From the NCBI RefSeq assembly GCF_029689925.1, contig NZ_CP121445.1:6196501-6260500 (forward strand): a DNA stretch of 64,000 nt, written 5' to 3'. This DNA comes from Anaerocolumna sp. AGMB13025 (GTDB lineage: Bacteria > Bacillota > Clostridia > Lachnospirales > Lachnospiraceae). Below, in pieces: positions 53,965 through 62,286 of this stretch. The notes beneath the pieces are model-generated. The model saw only the letters and a list, made by a program, of their open reading frames with translations, did not search any database and had not been told where the DNA came from. The position numbers and the translations under genes are program-made. Positions within the stretch are counted from its first letter, which is position 1. The number at the start of each line of letters is the position of its first letter.

Positions 53965-54957
53965 TCAGTAGGTTTTCCTGCACTTTAGGAAAGCAGAAAC
54001 ACTGTCCCAAATACATATTACAATGATAACAGCCCCGCATACATAGATTCCTCTGCTCCACCATTGAGATATGGCTGCTGTCAGGTTTGTATCTGTCATA
54101 AGGGCAATCTTGTCTGTTTGATACAAGACCTTATCATTTAACAAAATAACTAGCAGGATGCAGAATGTTCCATTATAAATGGCATTGCAGACCGCCATAG
54201 GCGTGCTCCAGCTTCCGGCAATAATCTTCCATATGAATAAACCTAATTGTATCGCTGCCAATATAAGTATAAATACCAAATACGGCTGTAACCGTTCTGT
54301 ATTAAAAAACGGAATTACTGTAGTCCCATTCCCATTGTTAATATATGCAGCAATAAGCTCTGGTTTCAAACAAACCACAGAGGTGATAAGAATGGTCCAG
54401 AAAATTGAAAATACTGCTTCTCTTCTGGAAATCTTTCTTTTGCTATATAACGGATAATCCGGCAGGTCATCCGGAGTCCACTTTTTATTGGAAAAGGGCA
54501 TATGTCCTTCCTCCACGCCGCTTCTCTCTAATATAGCAAACACCAGTGTTACCCACAGCCCGCCTTGCAGTAAGCCTTCTATTCCTCCAGTTATTACCCT
54601 GCTAATCAGCCTTGTTACATCAGAACTTGAATTCCCGGCACTAGATGGATCTAATGCAAAATCTATTATAGCAATACCAGCAAATACTACCGCACAAATC
54701 CCGAGTACCAGTTTAAGTACAGTAATATAATTATCATAAAGTCCAGGACCAATCAGATATCTTTTCTTCGGGTTATATTCTTCGGCAAGCTTAGCCGGAC
54801 TTCCCATCTCAGTAAGAGCCTTTTTAATATCCTCATCCGTTGCTTTATCCGGCAGCATATCCTCAATATTGGACCTTAGCTCCCGCCCCACATCTTCTCT
54901 TATCTCCTCTGGTAAATGCCCGGTAACTGCATATACATAACGGTCAATCATCTGCAT
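53965..54957 (-). CDS. HAAS-domain membrane protein of a PadR operon
   Basis: A 330-residue protein from ATG 54957 (GGAGG nine bases upstream); a longer frame from 55014 is rejected because it reads deep into the PadR gene. An N-terminal helical HAAS-type domain (IDRYVYAVTGHLPEEIREDV...LTEMGSPAKLAEEY) is followed by about six membrane segments. Such proteins are encoded with PadR regulators and take part in envelope or sporulation-linked control. It overlaps the PadR gene by 14 bases. Confidence 0.8.
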   Translation of the reverse strand: MQMIDRYVYAVTGHLPEEIREDVGRELRSNIEDMLPDKATDEDIKKALTEMGSPAKLAEEYNPKKRYLIGPGLYDNYITVLKLVLGICAVVFAGIAIIDFALDPSSAGNSSSDVTRLISRVITGGIEGLLQGGLWVTLVFAILERSGVEEGHMPFSNKKWTPDDLPDYPLYSKRKISRREAVFSIFWTILITSVVCLKPELIAAYINNGNGTTVIPFFNTERLQPYLVFILILAAIQLGLFIWKIIAGSWSTPMAVCNAIYNGTFCILLVILLNDKVLYQTDKIALMTDTNLTAAISQWWSRGIYVCGAVIIVICIWDSVSAFLKCRKTY

Positions 54958-55300
54958 GATTCTCATCCTCCAATAATATGGATTCCATCTGCTTAGAAAT
55001 GGATTCCCATTCATTTTTTAATCTCTTATAAACTTCTTTCCCCTCCCCGCTTAACTTATAAAACTTACGGGGCCGGCTCTCATTGGTATCCCATTCGCTG
55101 ATTAACAGCTTCTGCTTTTCCAGTCTTCGCAGCAGCGGATACAGGGTTCCGGCATCAATGGGAGCATTCTTATCTTCAAGCTTCTGAACCAGTGAATAAC
55201 CATATTCCCTTGTACGAAGCTGACTAAGAACTACTAATACTAAAGTACCTCTTTTTAGTTCGACAGTAAGCGAACCGATTATATCTTCTATAGAATCCAT
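54944..55300 (-). CDS. PadR-family regulator
   Basis: A 118-residue protein from ATG 55300 (AGGTGA at eight bases), shorter than the full open frame. The winged helix LVLVVLSQLRTREYGYSLVQ, the DAGTLYPLLRRLEKQKLL wing and RKFYKLSGEGKE are PadR hallmarks. First gene of the operon with the HAAS protein; likely autorepressor. Confidence 0.88.
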   Translation of the reverse strand: MDSIEDIIGSLTVELKRGTLVLVVLSQLRTREYGYSLVQKLEDKNAPIDAGTLYPLLRRLEKQKLLISEWDTNESRPRKFYKLSGEGKEVYKRLKNEWESISKQMESILLEDENHADD

Positions 55301-55321
55301 GTTTGTTATCACCTCGAATTC

Positions 55322-55351
55322 ATTATACTGTACGTCATACACTATTGTCAA
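55322..55351 (-). promoter_or_regulatory. Promoter of the PadR-HAAS operon with a dyad in the spacer
   Basis: Minus strand TTGACA (55346-55351), 18-base spacer, TATAAT (55322-55327). The spacer contains TGTATGACGTACA, a TGTA..TACA dyad suited to PadR binding. Confidence 0.75.
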
Positions 55352-55470
55352 TATATTATTATTAAAATATCATTATTATTTTATTATTGACAATTTTATT
55401 TGATTGTTATGTACCTTGACGCGTCAAGTCTCTCTCCAAAAAATAGTATAACAAACCTTAACATAAAAAA

Positions 55471-55509
55471 ATTAAACCCCTCCACAGCTCCTCTGCGAAA
55501 GGGTTTAAT
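55471..55509 (-). terminator. Hairpin terminator
   Basis: ATTAAACCC / GGGTTTAAT with TTTTTTT on the minus strand. No gene ends just before it, so it may close a long or lost leftward transcript, or act for the plus strand. Confidence 0.6.
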
Positions 55510-55992
55510 TTCTTATTGTTAACCATGGATTACGTTTACTGCCTACTAAATCCTACTACTATATGTCATATAAAACGCCACAATGAGGCATCCTATATGG
55601 TTTCTGTTTAAAAGCGGAGTTTTACATAAATTCATGCTGATCTGTCATTGCTTTTAACAATCCTCACCAGAAATAGCAGCAAAGCTGTGTTTATGCGGTT
55701 CTTCCTGGCCTTCTGCTATTACTATACTTCCTAAACTTCACGAACATTCTTTGTACCCCTCAATTGTCTTGGCAATTGCAATTTGAACGCCAAAACCGGT
55801 GGAACGCTGCAAGCACCGCAGGCTCTGCCTCGTTTTTTCATACATTGCACTCTTTGCATACTACCTTGGGAACGTCACTCCCAATAATATAATATGCTAT
55901 TGCCTTCCCGTCGTGACAATAACTTTCATAATTAGACATTTTTATATTATTTGTAAGTTCGGCTCTTGTAAAACCCAACTAATATAACTCCT
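55510..55992. other. Gene-free region
   Basis: No convincing gene. A rightward 62-codon frame (55799-55987) lacks a ribosome site and family resemblance and is not called. Confidence 0.4.
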
Positions 55993-56190
55993 AACTAATT
56001 GTTCCAAATTAAACAATTGTTCCAAATCAAACTAATTTTTTCAAATCCAAACTAATTGTTACAAATCCAAACTAATTTTTTCAAATCCAAACTAATTGTT
56101 ACAAATCAAACTAATTTTTTCAAATCCAAACTAATTGTTCTAAATCAAAGTAATTTTTTCAAATCCAAACTTACGATTCCAAATCATACG
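55993..56190 (+). repeat. About nine 19-21-bp tandem repeats (AAACTAATT.TT.CAAATCC)
   Basis: Two alternating unit types, AAACTAATTTTTTCAAATCC and AAACTAATTGTTACAAATCC, across about 190 bp, with decayed units at both ends. A dimer repeat (~40 bp) appears to have been amplified. It sits just behind the leftward GNAT gene. A frame through it has no support as a gene. Confidence 0.85.
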
Positions 56191-56206
56191 ATTCATAACC
56201 ACATAT

Positions 56207-56968
56207 TTAACTTATATCCTTACTTACACGGAACCAGTAATGATATAAATACTTAAAACCTAACGATTCATAAAGCCTATAGGCCCTGTCATTACCATCA
56301 ACTACCTGCAGATATGCCTTCTTTGCGCCTCTTGTGATACCTTCCTTTAAAATACAGGTACACATGGAGCGGGCCAGTCCTTTCTTTCGGTAATCTTCCC
56401 TTACATAGATGGCATATACACCGACGTAATCCCTGTCAAGAATACCAAGACCGGTAGCTACAATTTCACCCTGACTCTGGACAAAGACGCAGATGGTATC
56501 CTTGGCTATGGCGTCATACATAGTTGGTACAATGGTTTTGTGTATGGTATTGGTGGTACCATTTAAAGTAAGGAGGCTGTCAATCCATTCCCTTTGTATC
56601 GTTTGACTGACGGTAACCACATCGGTAGGTGCGTCTAAAACAGCATCCTCTAAGTTTACAACCATAACATTGGTGGTATGCTGTATCTCATAATCACGGT
56701 TTTCTAACATATAGTCGAAGTCCTTTGACACCAGGGGACTAATCTTAAAGATTGCCGGTGTACCCCAGCGTCTATAGGCAGTCTCACAATAAGGAATTTT
56801 TTCACGCCAGGTAAGAGAGGAGGTTCCAAATTGCTCCACACTATTGGTTCTATGTGTGTAAAAATGAGAAAAGCGAAGAATCCATCCGTCATACAATTCC
56901 ATTTGAAAGGACGGCCAGGCATTCAGTGATAAATCTTCAATTGTTTTAATATCAATGTTTGTTGTCAT
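56207..56968 (-). CDS. GNAT-family N-acetyltransferase
   Basis: A 253-residue protein. An N-terminal ~120 residues (LSLNAWPSFQMELYDGWILRF..RTNSVEQF) are followed by a GNAT domain: VGVYAIYVREDYRKKGLARS is the acetyl-CoA binding motif, and AYLQVVDGNDRAYRLYESLG the conserved end. Acceptor unknown. It follows metY after 25 bp on the same strand and is likely cotranscribed with it. Confidence 0.85.
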   Translation of the reverse strand: MTTNIDIKTIEDLSLNAWPSFQMELYDGWILRFSHFYTHRTNSVEQFGTSSLTWREKIPYCETAYRRWGTPAIFKISPLVSKDFDYMLENRDYEIQHTTNVMVVNLEDAVLDAPTDVVTVSQTIQREWIDSLLTLNGTTNTIHKTIVPTMYDAIAKDTICVFVQSQGEIVATGLGILDRDYVGVYAIYVREDYRKKGLARSMCTCILKEGITRGAKKAYLQVVDGNDRAYRLYESLGFKYLYHYWFRVSKDIS

Positions 56969-56993
56969 TTTATAATTAATCCTTTAGTATTCA

Positions 56994-58274
56994 CTAAATC
57001 TGATTCAGCGCCTGAGCCAGATCTTCAATAATATCATCGACATTTTCAATTCCAACAGAAAGGCGGATTAAATCTGGGGCTACTCCTGCTTCTTTTAACT
57101 GTTCATCGGTTAACTGCCTATGGGTATGACTTGCCGGATGCAGTAAACAGGTTTTACTATCGGCAACATGGGTTACGATGGAAGCAAGCTTTAAGCGATC
57201 CATAAACTGAATGGAACGTTCTCTGCCGCCTTTAATGCCAAAGGCCAATACCCCGCAGGAACCTTTTTTGAGATATTTCTGAGACAGTTCAAAGTATGGA
57301 TTGCTTTCAAGTCCCGGATAATTTACCCAGGCAATTTTATCCTGCTGCTCTAAAAACTTAGCGACTGCCAATGCATTTTCACAATGTCTTTCCATTCTAA
57401 GATGTAGGGTTTCTAGACCAAGATTGATATAAAAAGCATTTTGCGGTGACTGGGTTGAGCCAAAATCACGCATTAATTGGGCCGTTGCCTTGGTAATATA
57501 AGCTCCTTTTCCAAATCGCTCGGCATAGGTAATACCATGATAAGAATCATCTGGCGTAGTAAGTCCAGGAAACTTGTCTTTATGAGCCATCCAGTCAAAA
57601 TTTCCGCTGTCCACGATACAGCCGCCCACACTTACCGCATGTCCATCCATGTACTTTGTAGTGGAATGTGTCACAATATCCACTCCCCACTCAAAGGGTC
57701 TGCAATTAATGGGCGTTGCAAAGGTATTATCAACAATCAACGGAACTCCATGGGAATGAGCCAGGCGTGCAAATTTTTCAAGGTCAAACACCGAAACAGT
57801 TGGATTTGTAATGGTTTCCCCGAATACTGCCTTTGTATTTGGTTTGAAATATTTCTCCAATTCTACTTCTGGTAAATTCTGATCGATAAAGGTACATTCA
57901 ATTCCAAGTTTTTTCATGGTTACGCCAAAGAGGTTATAGGTTCCGCCATAAATAGAGGAGGATGCAATAAAATGATCCCCTGCTTCACAGATATTAAAAA
58001 TTGCATAAAAATTCGCTGCCTGTCCGGAGGAGGTAAGCATTGCTCCCACGCCGCCTTCCAAGGCACAGATTTTTGCAGCTACTGCATCATTGGTTGGATT
58101 TTGCAGTCTGGTATAAAAATAGCCCTCTGCCTCTAAATCAAACAGCCGTCCCATCTCATCACTGGAATCGTATTTAAAGGTTGTACTCTGATAAACTGGT
58201 AATTGTCTGGCTGCACCCTTCTCCGGCTTCCAGCCTTCATGAATACATTTTGTTTCTATTCTGCTCATACTCAT
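56994..58274 (-). CDS. metY: O-acetylhomoserine sulfhydrylase
   Basis: About 425 residues of the Cys/Met metabolism PLP enzyme family. PLP Lys in THSTTKYMDGH, SSIYGGTYNLF, VDNTFATPINCRPFEWGVDIV, and the C-terminal LLHPASHTHRQL and IRLSVGIEN are typical of MetY, which makes homocysteine from O-acetylhomoserine and sulfide. ATG 58274 or, with better spacing to AAGGAG, 58268. A foldable leader element precedes it; it is not a recognisable SAM-I riboswitch or T-box. Confidence 0.92.
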   Translation of the reverse strand: MSMSRIETKCIHEGWKPEKGAARQLPVYQSTTFKYDSSDEMGRLFDLEAEGYFYTRLQNPTNDAVAAKICALEGGVGAMLTSSGQAANFYAIFNICEAGDHFIASSSIYGGTYNLFGVTMKKLGIECTFIDQNLPEVELEKYFKPNTKAVFGETITNPTVSVFDLEKFARLAHSHGVPLIVDNTFATPINCRPFEWGVDIVTHSTTKYMDGHAVSVGGCIVDSGNFDWMAHKDKFPGLTTPDDSYHGITYAERFGKGAYITKATAQLMRDFGSTQSPQNAFYINLGLETLHLRMERHCENALAVAKFLEQQDKIAWVNYPGLESNPYFELSQKYLKKGSCGVLAFGIKGGRERSIQFMDRLKLASIVTHVADSKTCLLHPASHTHRQLTDEQLKEAGVAPDLIRLSVGIENVDDIIEDLAQALNQI

Positions 58275-58304
58275 TCTCCTTCTAATTATTCATAATTTTA
58301 CTTA

Positions 58305-58358
58305 TTATCTTAGCTGCCAACTTGATCGTCCCTTTTTGGCCGCCACGACAATAGATAA
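58305..58358 (-). promoter_or_regulatory. Foldable leader element upstream of metY
   Basis: Minus strand: TTATCT ... AGATAA closes a region containing GTCGTGGCGGCCAAAAAGGG, ACGATC and TTGGCAGC. It sits about 30 bases before the gene. It may be an uncharacterised metabolite- or attenuation-type element; no known class was recognised. Confidence 0.35.
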
Positions 58359-58663
58359 AATACCCTAATCCCAGTTTATACCTTCTACTTCATGGTAACC
58401 ATAAAAGTTTTTATCATTTCTATTACACATTGTACAATTTCAACCTGGGTAATACAAGAATAATTTTATGTATTTTTATACATATTAAGTTATATGTGCT
58501 TTTACACAATATTTTTATTAACTTCTTACATAAAAAGTGAGCAGAAAGCCCTTTGCTTGCTGCTTTATACATAGCAGACTGCTTTACATACGTTTTTCTT
58601 ACTGTCTAATTTCCCACTATAAGTCCCACAAACAGTTCTTTGGTAATTCAAAAGAATTAGTAC

Positions 58664-58714
58664 TTGACAGCATCACTATTCAGTGTTACTATATAGCAGT
58701 ACTAAGTAATACTG
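58664..58714 (+). promoter_or_regulatory. Promoter and PadR operator of the drug-export operon
   Basis: TTGACA (58664-58669), 17-base spacer, TACTAT (58687-58692), then CAGTA-N8-TACTG (58697-58714) around the start of transcription. A PadR dimer bound there would repress the operon. Confidence 0.75.
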
Positions 58715-58750
58715 AATATCAGTCATACAGAATAGTAAGGAGTGATTATA

Positions 58751-59074
58751 CTGGAAAATCTAACAGAAATGCTCAAAGGCGCCCTTGAAGGCTGTGTCCT
58801 TGAAATTATAAGCCGCGGCGAAACCTACGGCTATGAAATCACACGGCGATTGAATGCCCTTGGCTTTACAGATGTTGTGGAAGGAACGGTCTACACCATT
58901 TTGGTACGGCTAGAGAAAAATAAACTCGTAGACATAGAAAAAAAACCATCCGATATGGGACCCCCTCGTAAGTTCTATGTGTTAAATGAATCTGGACATA
59001 AGGAACTTGAAAGGTTCTGGGAGAAATGGGAATTCGTATCTTCAAAAATCAATGAGCTAAAGGAGAGAAAATAA
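58751..59074 (+). CDS. PadR-family regulator, apparent CTG start
   Basis: About 107 residues. The only start at correct spacing from AAGGAG is the CTG at 58751 (then ENLTEMLKGALEGCVLEI); the GTG at 58742 touches the ribosome site. The winged helix (GETYGYEITRRLNALGF..VEGTVYTILVRLEKNKLV) and DMGPPRKFYVLNESG are typical of the PadR that heads DUF1048/ABC operons. It overlaps the next gene by one base (TAATG). Confidence 0.88.
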   Translation: MENLTEMLKGALEGCVLEIISRGETYGYEITRRLNALGFTDVVEGTVYTILVRLEKNKLVDIEKKPSDMGPPRKFYVLNESGHKELERFWEKWEFVSSKINELKERK

Positions 59075-59421
59075 TGAATTTTTGGGATAAAATAACTGGC
59101 AGTGACATGACAAAAGAGATGAAAACTTTTGAATTACGAATCAAAAAACTGCCGGCTGATTATCAGGCAGCATGGGATACAATTACTACGATTCTTTGGT
59201 CGTATTCAGATTTTACCGGTCGTAATCTCATGCCGATTTTAGATGGTGTGCTTGGTCTGCTGGAGGAAACAGCAGCCGATGGCCAGAGTATCGAAGAGGT
59301 TTTAGGTGACGATATCAAAGGCTTCTGTTTGGCGCTGGTCGGTGAAGAAGGGGCAAAGTCTTATCGCGATAAGTGGCGTGAACAACTTAATAATACTATT
59401 GTTAAAAAATTAGGCAAATAG
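59074..59421 (+). CDS. DUF1048 protein (first copy)
   Basis: A 115-residue helical protein: MTKEMKTFELRIKKLPADYQ, then AWDTITTILWSYSDFTGRNL, and DDIKGFCLALVGE. DUF1048 family, almost always found between a PadR gene and an ABC-2 transporter. Function unknown; cytosolic. Confidence 0.85.
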   Translation: MNFWDKITGSDMTKEMKTFELRIKKLPADYQAAWDTITTILWSYSDFTGRNLMPILDGVLGLLEETAADGQSIEEVLGDDIKGFCLALVGEEGAKSYRDKWREQLNNTIVKKLGK

Positions 59422-59430
59422 GAGGATACC

Positions 59431-59781
59431 ATGAAAATACAAGATATTATTGAAGGCAAAAAAGAATGGCGGGCTCACATGGCCCGAGTCAAGGCGCTCC
59501 CGCAAGATTATCAATTTGCTTATAAAGAGATTCAAAAATATCTCTTTAAGGTCGGCCCTGTGCAGCTAACCGACGGAACGGGCCCGCTTTCGGAGATTGT
59601 TGATTTTTTTGAAGAGGGGGCAGCCTTGGGGAAGCATGTGCTTGATGTGACGGGCAGTGACGTAGCTGCTTTCTGCGATGATCTGATTAAAGATTCCAAA
59701 ACTTACTCTGACCTTTACCAGGAAGCTGCCTGCCAGGCAGTTAATAAGGCTATCAAAAAAGCAACAGATAAAGCAAAGTAA
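59431..59781 (+). CDS. DUF1048 protein (second copy)
   Basis: A 116-residue paralog of the preceding protein (WRAHMARVKALPQDYQFAYK, ILxxFEEGAALGKHVLDVTG-type segment, DVAAFCDDLI). ATG 59431 behind AGGAGG. Part of the same operon; two DUF1048 genes in a row are usual for this cluster. Confidence 0.85.
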   Translation: MKIQDIIEGKKEWRAHMARVKALPQDYQFAYKEIQKYLFKVGPVQLTDGTGPLSEIVDFFEEGAALGKHVLDVTGSDVAAFCDDLIKDSKTYSDLYQEAACQAVNKAIKKATDKAK

Positions 59782-59796
59782 AAAGGGGGTATCAGA

Positions 59797-60555
59797 ATGG
59801 AAAAAGCAATAGAAGTAAAAGGACTGCGAAAGTCTTTCAAGGACAAAGAAGTGCTAAAGGGCGTAGATTTTGAAGTAAAACACGGTGAGATTTTCGCCCT
59901 CCTCGGCTCCAATGGTGCGGGTAAAACAACAATTGTGAAAATCCTCAGCACACTGCTTAAGCAAGACACTGGTACTGCCACCATTAACAGCTTTGACACC
60001 CTTACAAAACCCGACTATGTGCGTCAGTCCATCAGCCTGACCGGACAGTTCGCCGCCGTGGACGAAATTTTAAGCGGACGGGAAAATCTCATCATGATTG
60101 CCAAACTGCGGCACCTTGCCAATCCCCGCCAAATAGCTGAGGATCTGTTAAAACGCTTTGGCTTGACGGAAGCCGCAGATCGCAGGGCATCTACCTATTC
60201 AGGCGGTATGCGCCGCAGGCTCGACATCTCCATGAGTCTGATTGGAAAACCACAGCTCATATTTCTCGACGAGCCAACCACCGGCCTTGACCCCGAAGCC
60301 CGCATCGAGGTCTGGAAGACGGTAAAGGAGCTTTCAAAGGGCGGCACTACCGTATTTTTAACTACTCAGTACTTAGAAGAAGCGGAACAGCTTGCAGACA
60401 GAATTGCCATTCTTCATGAAGGTAAAATAATCGTAGACGGCACCCTTTTAGAGCTGAAAAAACTGTTCCCGCCTGCTAAGGTGGAGTATGTGGAAAAACA
60501 GCTGACATTAGAGGAAATATTCCTCTCAATCATTGGTACAAAGGAGGAGAAGTAG
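59797..60555 (+). CDS. ABC transporter ATP-binding protein (DrrA-type)
   Basis: A 252-residue ATPase: Walker A GSNGAGKTT, signature YSGGMRRRLD, Walker B LIFLDEPTTGLD, H-loop replaced by a TTQYLEEAE segment with Gln in place of His, as in DrrA-like daunorubicin-type exporters. Preceded by AAAAGGGGG. Next to its permease; a multidrug exporter by family. Confidence 0.9.
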   Translation: MEKAIEVKGLRKSFKDKEVLKGVDFEVKHGEIFALLGSNGAGKTTIVKILSTLLKQDTGTATINSFDTLTKPDYVRQSISLTGQFAAVDEILSGRENLIMIAKLRHLANPRQIAEDLLKRFGLTEAADRRASTYSGGMRRRLDISMSLIGKPQLIFLDEPTTGLDPEARIEVWKTVKELSKGGTTVFLTTQYLEEAEQLADRIAILHEGKIIVDGTLLELKKLFPPAKVEYVEKQLTLEEIFLSIIGTKEEK

Positions 60556-61320
60556 ATGGAATTGACCAATCATTTATTCAGCGATATATGCGTTATGCTC
60601 GGACGTTCCATGCGTCATATTTTCCGCAGTATGGATACCATTATCACCGTCACCATCACTCCGGTAGCAATGATGCTGCTATTCGTTTATGTGTTCGGAG
60701 GAGCAATACAAACCGGCACAGGCAGCTATGTGAATTACTTGCTGCCCGGCATCCTCTTAATTGCAATCGCAAGCGGTATAGCCTATACAGCTTACCGACT
60801 GTTTATGGATATGCAAAGCGGAATCTTCGATCGGTTCCACTCCATGCCAATTGCGCGTTCGGCAGCACTTTGGGGGCATGTGCTTACCTCAGTGGTATCT
60901 AATGGGATTTCTGTTATTGTAATTATTCTTGTTGCACTGCTTATGGGTTTCCGCTCCCAGGCAGGAATATTGTCCTGGCTTGCCGTTGCGGGTATACTCG
61001 TGCTGTTTACACTGACCCTCACATGGATTGCAGCGATTGCTGGATTGTCCGCAAAATCAGTAGATGGTGCTGGAGCATTTTCTTACCCTCTTATTTTCTT
61101 ACCATTTATCAGTTCAGCCTTTGTTCCAACGGAATCCATGCCCGCAGTTATTCGCGCCTTTGCCGAAAACCAGCCGGTGACCTCCATCGTAGAAGCGATT
61201 CGCGCATTGCTCTTTGGTCAGCCGGTGGGTAATGCTATATGGGTCGCTCTCGCATGGTGTATCGGAATTATGATTATAGCTTATATCTTTGCTATGAGAG
61301 CATATAAAAAGCGGGTGTAG
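60556..61320 (+). CDS. ABC-2 permease (DrrB-type)
   Basis: A 254-residue membrane protein with six segments and the conserved GIFDRFHSMPIARSA and FISSAFVPTESMP..VRAFAENQP motifs of DrrB-like permeases. It begins at the base after the ATPase stop, with AGGAGAAG inside that gene's end. A terminator follows at 61369. Confidence 0.9.
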   Translation: MELTNHLFSDICVMLGRSMRHIFRSMDTIITVTITPVAMMLLFVYVFGGAIQTGTGSYVNYLLPGILLIAIASGIAYTAYRLFMDMQSGIFDRFHSMPIARSAALWGHVLTSVVSNGISVIVIILVALLMGFRSQAGILSWLAVAGILVLFTLTLTWIAAIAGLSAKSVDGAGAFSYPLIFLPFISSAFVPTESMPAVIRAFAENQPVTSIVEAIRALLFGQPVGNAIWVALAWCIGIMIIAYIFAMRAYKKRV

Positions 61321-61368
61321 CACAAGCTGTCTTTTATTAGTACATCCAAGTATTATCCTTCGGGGCAT

Positions 61369-61411
61369 AACAAAACCATCTTCCGACTTAATCGTTAGAT
61401 GGTTTTTGTTA
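61369..61411 (+). terminator. Terminator of the drug-export operon
   Basis: AACAAAACCATCT / AGATGGTTTTTGTT with a 15-base loop; the T run is in the right arm. Confidence 0.8.
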
Positions 61412-61570
61412 TTGGACCAATTATTATCCTGGTATGCCAAAATACTGCCCCACCCTTTACAGTTCCTACCTTCCTTGGTTTATCCCTGGCTATAAAAGCT
61501 AACCTACCACCTTCACACAAAATATGATATAATAAGAATTATAATACCTAATACCAAGGAGGCCTGTTCC

Positions 61571-62155
61571 ATGTCACAAATTACAAAGCGGGCTCTGGAA
61601 ACCTCGCTAAAAAATCTTTTATTAAAGAAACCACTAACTAAAATTACAATATCAGATATTGCGACTGACTGCGGGATTAACCGGATGACTTTTTATTATC
61701 ATTTCAAAGATATCTATGATTTGATTGAATGGATCTGTATCGAAGAAACGTCCAGAGCAATTAATGAAAAGAAAACCTATGAAACCTGGCAGCAAGGGTT
61801 TTTGCAGACATTTCAAATGGTTCTTGAAAATAAACCATTTGTATTAAATGTATATCATTCGATCAGCAGGGAAAAAATCGAAGACTATTTTTATGCAATC
61901 ACGTTTGACCTATTAATGGGAGTTGTAGAGGAAAAGGCAGCAGGTCTTTCCGTTACGGAGGCAGAGAAAAAGTTTATTGCCAACTTCTATAACTTTGCCT
62001 TTGTTGGTCTGCTTTTGGATTGGATCAAAAAGGATCTGAGGGAGGACCCTCAAATAATCATAGATCAAGTCAGCGCGTTGATAAGCGGTGATATATCAAG
62101 AGCCTTAGATAAGTATCATACGAACCGTTCTAATCAAAAGCCCCGAATTGATTAA
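61571..62155 (+). CDS. TetR/AcrR-family regulator next to oleate hydratase
   Basis: A 194-residue regulator of the same subgroup as the TetR at 47590 (both begin MSQITK, share CGINRMTFYYHF-type HTH and a WQQGFLQTF..ENKPFV segment). ATG 61571 behind AGGAGG. It lies 131 bp upstream of ohyA in the same direction and probably regulates it in response to fatty acids; that is inference. Confidence 0.87.
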   Translation: MSQITKRALETSLKNLLLKKPLTKITISDIATDCGINRMTFYYHFKDIYDLIEWICIEETSRAINEKKTYETWQQGFLQTFQMVLENKPFVLNVYHSISREKIEDYFYAITFDLLMGVVEEKAAGLSVTEAEKKFIANFYNFAFVGLLLDWIKKDLREDPQIIIDQVSALISGDISRALDKYHTNRSNQKPRID

Positions 62156-62286
62156 AAAACCTACAATAACTTCCCCATGATGTGATTCTTAACAAAACCA
62201 TGTTATTGATGATTGTATTAATTCCTATAAATATTATACTGGTGAGTGTTAAGACAAACAAAAAAATAATCATGGAGGTAGGTACT

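Noticed and set aside
55799..56256. Rightward ORFs of 62 and 66 codons
   Set aside because: One is in featureless sequence, the other is a reading of the AT-rich tandem repeats; neither has a ribosome site.
58305..58440. SAM riboswitch or T-box upstream of metY
   Set aside because: None of the conserved SAM-I or T-box sequence blocks is present, although the region can fold.
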